Of a DNA stretch of 8,599 bases, positions 7,097-8,599 are shown one piece after another. The translations under genes and the position numbers were made by a program. Location of the stretch: assembly GCA_022766795.1 (NCBI GenBank), contig JALEPE010000089.1, forward strand, positions 1 through 8,599. The letters are read 5' to 3'. The notes below the pieces were generated by a model. The model did no database searches, had not been told where the DNA came from, and worked only from the letters and a program-made list of their open reading frames with translations. The stretch comes from Helicobacter sp. (GTDB lineage Bacteria > Campylobacterota > Campylobacteria > Campylobacterales > Helicobacteraceae). How positions within the stretch are numbered: the first letter of the stretch is position 1; each line of letters begins with the position of its first letter.

Positions 7097-7989
7097 TGGA
7101 AGAAAAAAACACACAAGAGAATCCGAAGCTTTTGCGGTTCCAAAAACTCTGCAGTTTGGGCTTGTTTAAAAGCATTTGCGCGAAAATTTGGATACTCGTG
7201 CGCTATTTGTATGTGTTTTTAAAAGGCGATTTGCTGTATTATGCCTCAAGCCTTAGTTTTTATACGATTTTCGCGCTTTTACCTATGCTTTTGATTGTGT
7301 TTTCACTTGTTGCCGCAATGCCGGAGTTTAAAGAAAATTTAGAGAGTTTCAAGAATCTCATTATCACAAACTTTATCCCTACGCATTCCGATGTTTTTTT
7401 AAGTTATATGGATAGTTTTTTGCAAAACTCTACTAAGCTTGGTGGAATGGGGTTTATCTACGCCTTTGTAACTTCCATTTTGTTTTTTAAAAATTATCAA
7501 GACATTGCCGGAAAAATCTTTCATACGAAAGGGCGCGGATTTTGGGATTCTATTTCTGTATATTGGACTTGTATGACACTTTTTCCGCTTGGGATTTTAT
7601 TCTCCATTTATTTAAGCACTAAAGCGTATGCGTATCTGCAAGAGTTGGGTTATAGTGCTTTTGTTGCTTGGTTTTTTCAGCTTACACCTTATTTGGTGGC
7701 GTGGGCGGTGTTTTTTATGCTTTTTAAAATCTCTGCCAACACAAAGATTAGCAACAAAAATACCTTAACAAGCTCCCTTATCACCGCGCTTTTGTGGTCT
7801 ATTTGCAAATGGGGATTTGTCTATTATGTGTTTTATAACAAAGCCTATTTGACGCTTTATGGCTCTTTTAGTATCTTACTTTTTTTGTTTATTTGGGTTT
7901 ATTTGTCGTGGGCGATTCTGCTTTTTGGAATGAGCCTTAGCCGCGGGATTGACGAAGTGTTTATAAAAGAGTTAGAATCGCAAAAGTGA
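7096..7989 (+). CDS. yihY: YihY/BrkB-family inner membrane protein (formerly misnamed RNase BN)
   Basis: The 297-residue protein has a short polar N-terminus and about six membrane segments near residues 48-74, 115-134, 154-175, 188-212, 222-247 and 256-280. YYASSLSFYTIFALLPMLL (48-66) and YGSFSILLFLFIWVYLSWAI (255-274) are the first-helix and last-helix signatures of the YihY/BrkB family. Members were once annotated as ribonuclease BN, but that enzyme is a different soluble protein, and their molecular role is unsettled; transport or envelope roles have been suggested. The ATG shares its A with the bioB stop (TAATG), so translation is probably coupled by re-initiation; GAGGA in the bioB end lies 3 nt before it. 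No terminator hairpin follows. All residues characteristic of the family seem intact. Confidence 0.9.
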   Translation: MEEKNTQENPKLLRFQKLCSLGLFKSICAKIWILVRYLYVFLKGDLLYYASSLSFYTIFALLPMLLIVFSLVAAMPEFKENLESFKNLIITNFIPTHSDVFLSYMDSFLQNSTKLGGMGFIYAFVTSILFFKNYQDIAGKIFHTKGRGFWDSISVYWTCMTLFPLGILFSIYLSTKAYAYLQELGYSAFVAWFFQLTPYLVAWAVFFMLFKISANTKISNKNTLTSSLITALLWSICKWGFVYYVFYNKAYLTLYGSFSILLFLFIWVYLSWAILLFGMSLSRGIDEVFIKELESQK

Positions 7990-7997
7990 AATAATGA

Positions 7998-8026
7998 TTG
8001 ACTTTATTTAGGCAATAGTGTAGAAT
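7998..8026 (+). promoter_or_regulatory. Strong sigma70 promoter of the lipoprotein gene
   Basis: TTGACT (7998-8003) and TAGAAT (8021-8026) are spaced by exactly 17 bp, the best two-box promoter in the window. Transcription would begin near 8033, giving a leader of about 24 nt with AAAGGAA at 8046-8052. A near-consensus -35 is unusual for Helicobacter, where -35 boxes are often weak. It lies immediately after the yihY stop, so the lipoprotein has its own promoter even if some transcript reads through. Confidence 0.75.
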
Positions 8027-8056
8027 TTTCACCTAATTTTCAACAAAAGGAACAAA

Positions 8057-8482
8057 ATGAAGAGCAGTAAAATGTTGCGGGGAGGGGGGGCTTTTATAAG
8101 TCTATGCGCCCTAGTATTTAGTATCACGGGTTGTGGTTCGCCAAGTGTTAATAGTGATGACATTTGCCTTGATGAGCAAGTGATAGACTTAGGGATTAGA
8201 AGTGTTTTAAGAGCAGATTTAAAAGCAAAATATCCTGCTTCTGAGTTTAAAAAGGCATTCTCACATAGAAGCAGTGAATTAATGGATTTTCAACGAGAAA
8301 ATGCAAAAAAATGGGGAATTAAAGAGAATGAAATTACTCAATGTTTCTATAAAGGTGTTACTTCCAAGAATGGCGAGTGGTCTCTCTTTGTCTTTAAAAA
8401 AGATGGGAAATTGTATGCGAGTGATTATCAATTCTTTAATAATAGTGATTTTGAAGATAAAAGAGCTAAAGAAGTTAAATAA
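8057..8482 (+). CDS. Small putative lipoprotein with poly-G tract, function unknown
   Basis: I do not recognise the 141-residue family. The N-terminus is a lipoprotein signal: charged MKSSKMLR, hydrophobic GAFISLCALVFS, and lipobox ITGC with Cys26 as the modified residue. The mature part (about 116 residues) is polar and mixed alpha/beta in appearance, with Cys37 and Cys96 that could form a disulfide; it ends in a segment with GEWSLFVFKKDGKLYASDY that reads like paired beta strands. It should be anchored in the envelope facing the periplasm or surface. AAAGGAA sits 5 nt before ATG 8057. Codons 8-12 (CGG GGA GGG GGG GCT) include seven consecutive G, and a change of one base either way brings a stop within about 15 codons, so the gene may be phase-variable. 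It has its own promoter. The neighbours give no clue to function. Confidence 0.8.
   Translation: MKSSKMLRGGGAFISLCALVFSITGCGSPSVNSDDICLDEQVIDLGIRSVLRADLKAKYPASEFKKAFSHRSSELMDFQRENAKKWGIKENEITQCFYKGVTSKNGEWSLFVFKKDGKLYASDYQFFNNSDFEDKRAKEVK
8084..8090 (+). repeat. G7 homopolymer in signal-peptide codons
   Basis: The run is GGGGAGGGGGGGC (8079-8091): four G, one A, seven G. In an AT-rich genome it is the longest G or C run in the window. It falls between the charged start and the hydrophobic core of the lipoprotein signal. The current length keeps the frame open. Adding one G gives a TAG after about nine further codons; removing one gives TAA almost at once (CTT TTA TAA). Confidence 0.8.
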
Positions 8483-8599
8483 ACTAATCGCAGCAAATGC
8501 GCAGCATAGCTTTGGGATAGGATTCCACTCCCAAAGCAGAATTATCAACTTTTTAAACACCCCTTAAGAACATAAAATTTTCCAATAAAGTTTCGTGGT
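8483..8599. other. Right-edge non-coding segment
   Basis: Apart from the inverted repeat I see no supported gene. On the minus strand a frame from the edge closes at a TAA after about 11 codons, so it could at most be the tail of a convergent gene. On the plus strand TAAAAT at 8573-8578 could be a -10 element for a gene beyond the window, with no good -35. Confidence 0.4.
8509..8537. terminator. Perfect 9-bp inverted repeat, possible terminator
   Basis: GCTTTGGGA (8509-8517) and TCCCAAAGC (8529-8537) form a perfect stem with an 11-nt loop, 26 nt after the lipoprotein stop. The T run (TTTTTT, 8549-8554) is about 12 nt beyond the stem rather than adjacent, so it is not a classical intrinsic terminator. 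It could be a weak terminator, an mRNA 3' stabiliser or a protein-binding site. Confidence 0.5.

Noticed and set aside
7096..7989. Annotation as ribonuclease BN
   Set aside because: The YihY/BrkB family is a multi-helix membrane protein; the RNase BN name came from a misassignment.
8079..8106. G-rich run as a ribosome site for a second start at ATG 8104
   Set aside because: The ATG is out of frame with the lipoprotein and opens only about five codons before a stop; spacing is also too long.
8279..8560. 93-codon minus-strand open frame at the right end
   Set aside because: It lies mostly opposite the lipoprotein gene with no ribosome site or recognisable domain.

Overview
The window looks like ordinary chromosome from a Helicobacter-like member of the Campylobacterota. 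The evidence is the AT-rich, tightly packed coding, the short MQEIFLCSI-type biotin synthase next to a YihY/BrkB membrane protein (the order I recall around HP1406/HP1407 in H. pylori), extended -10 promoters, and a two-domain glycosyltransferase resembling Campylobacter LgtF. The word composition suggests an enterohepatic Helicobacter, but I cannot name the species.

Layout. At 1-1070 (minus strand) is the N-terminal part of a glycosyltransferase with two GT2 catalytic domains in series, cut by the left edge. The 1071-1413 gap holds divergent promoters and two copies of a ~57 bp dispersed repeat. Plus-strand genes follow: cysQ (1414-2262) with an arsB-type permease starting 1 nt after its stop, then a promoter and topA (3597-5822). 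A small FMN-binding split-barrel protein (5839-6240), bioB (6254-7096) and yihY (7096-7989) follow in a tight chain, probably one topA operon. A good sigma70 promoter then drives a 141-residue lipoprotein (8057-8482) with a G7 tract in its signal peptide. The right end carries a perfect 9-bp inverted repeat and no recognisable gene.

How the genes relate. The cysQ/arsB pair is translationally close but not obviously one pathway: one clears the by-product of sulfate activation, the other exports arsenite. The topA chain mixes DNA topology, an unknown flavoprotein-like enzyme, biotin synthesis and a membrane protein, a typical mixed operon of compact Campylobacterota genomes. No mobile element, CRISPR array, tRNA or rRNA is visible.

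The most interesting signals are not a new multi-gene system. They are (i) a T6A7 slippery tract exactly in the linker of the double glycosyltransferase, (ii) a G7 tract that would switch the lipoprotein off on any single-base slip, and (iii) a strongly skewed vocabulary: RGAATC/GATTCY is several-fold over-represented while GTAC, ACGT, TCGA, GAGTC/GACTC are absent and GATC occurs only twice. All counts are by eye.
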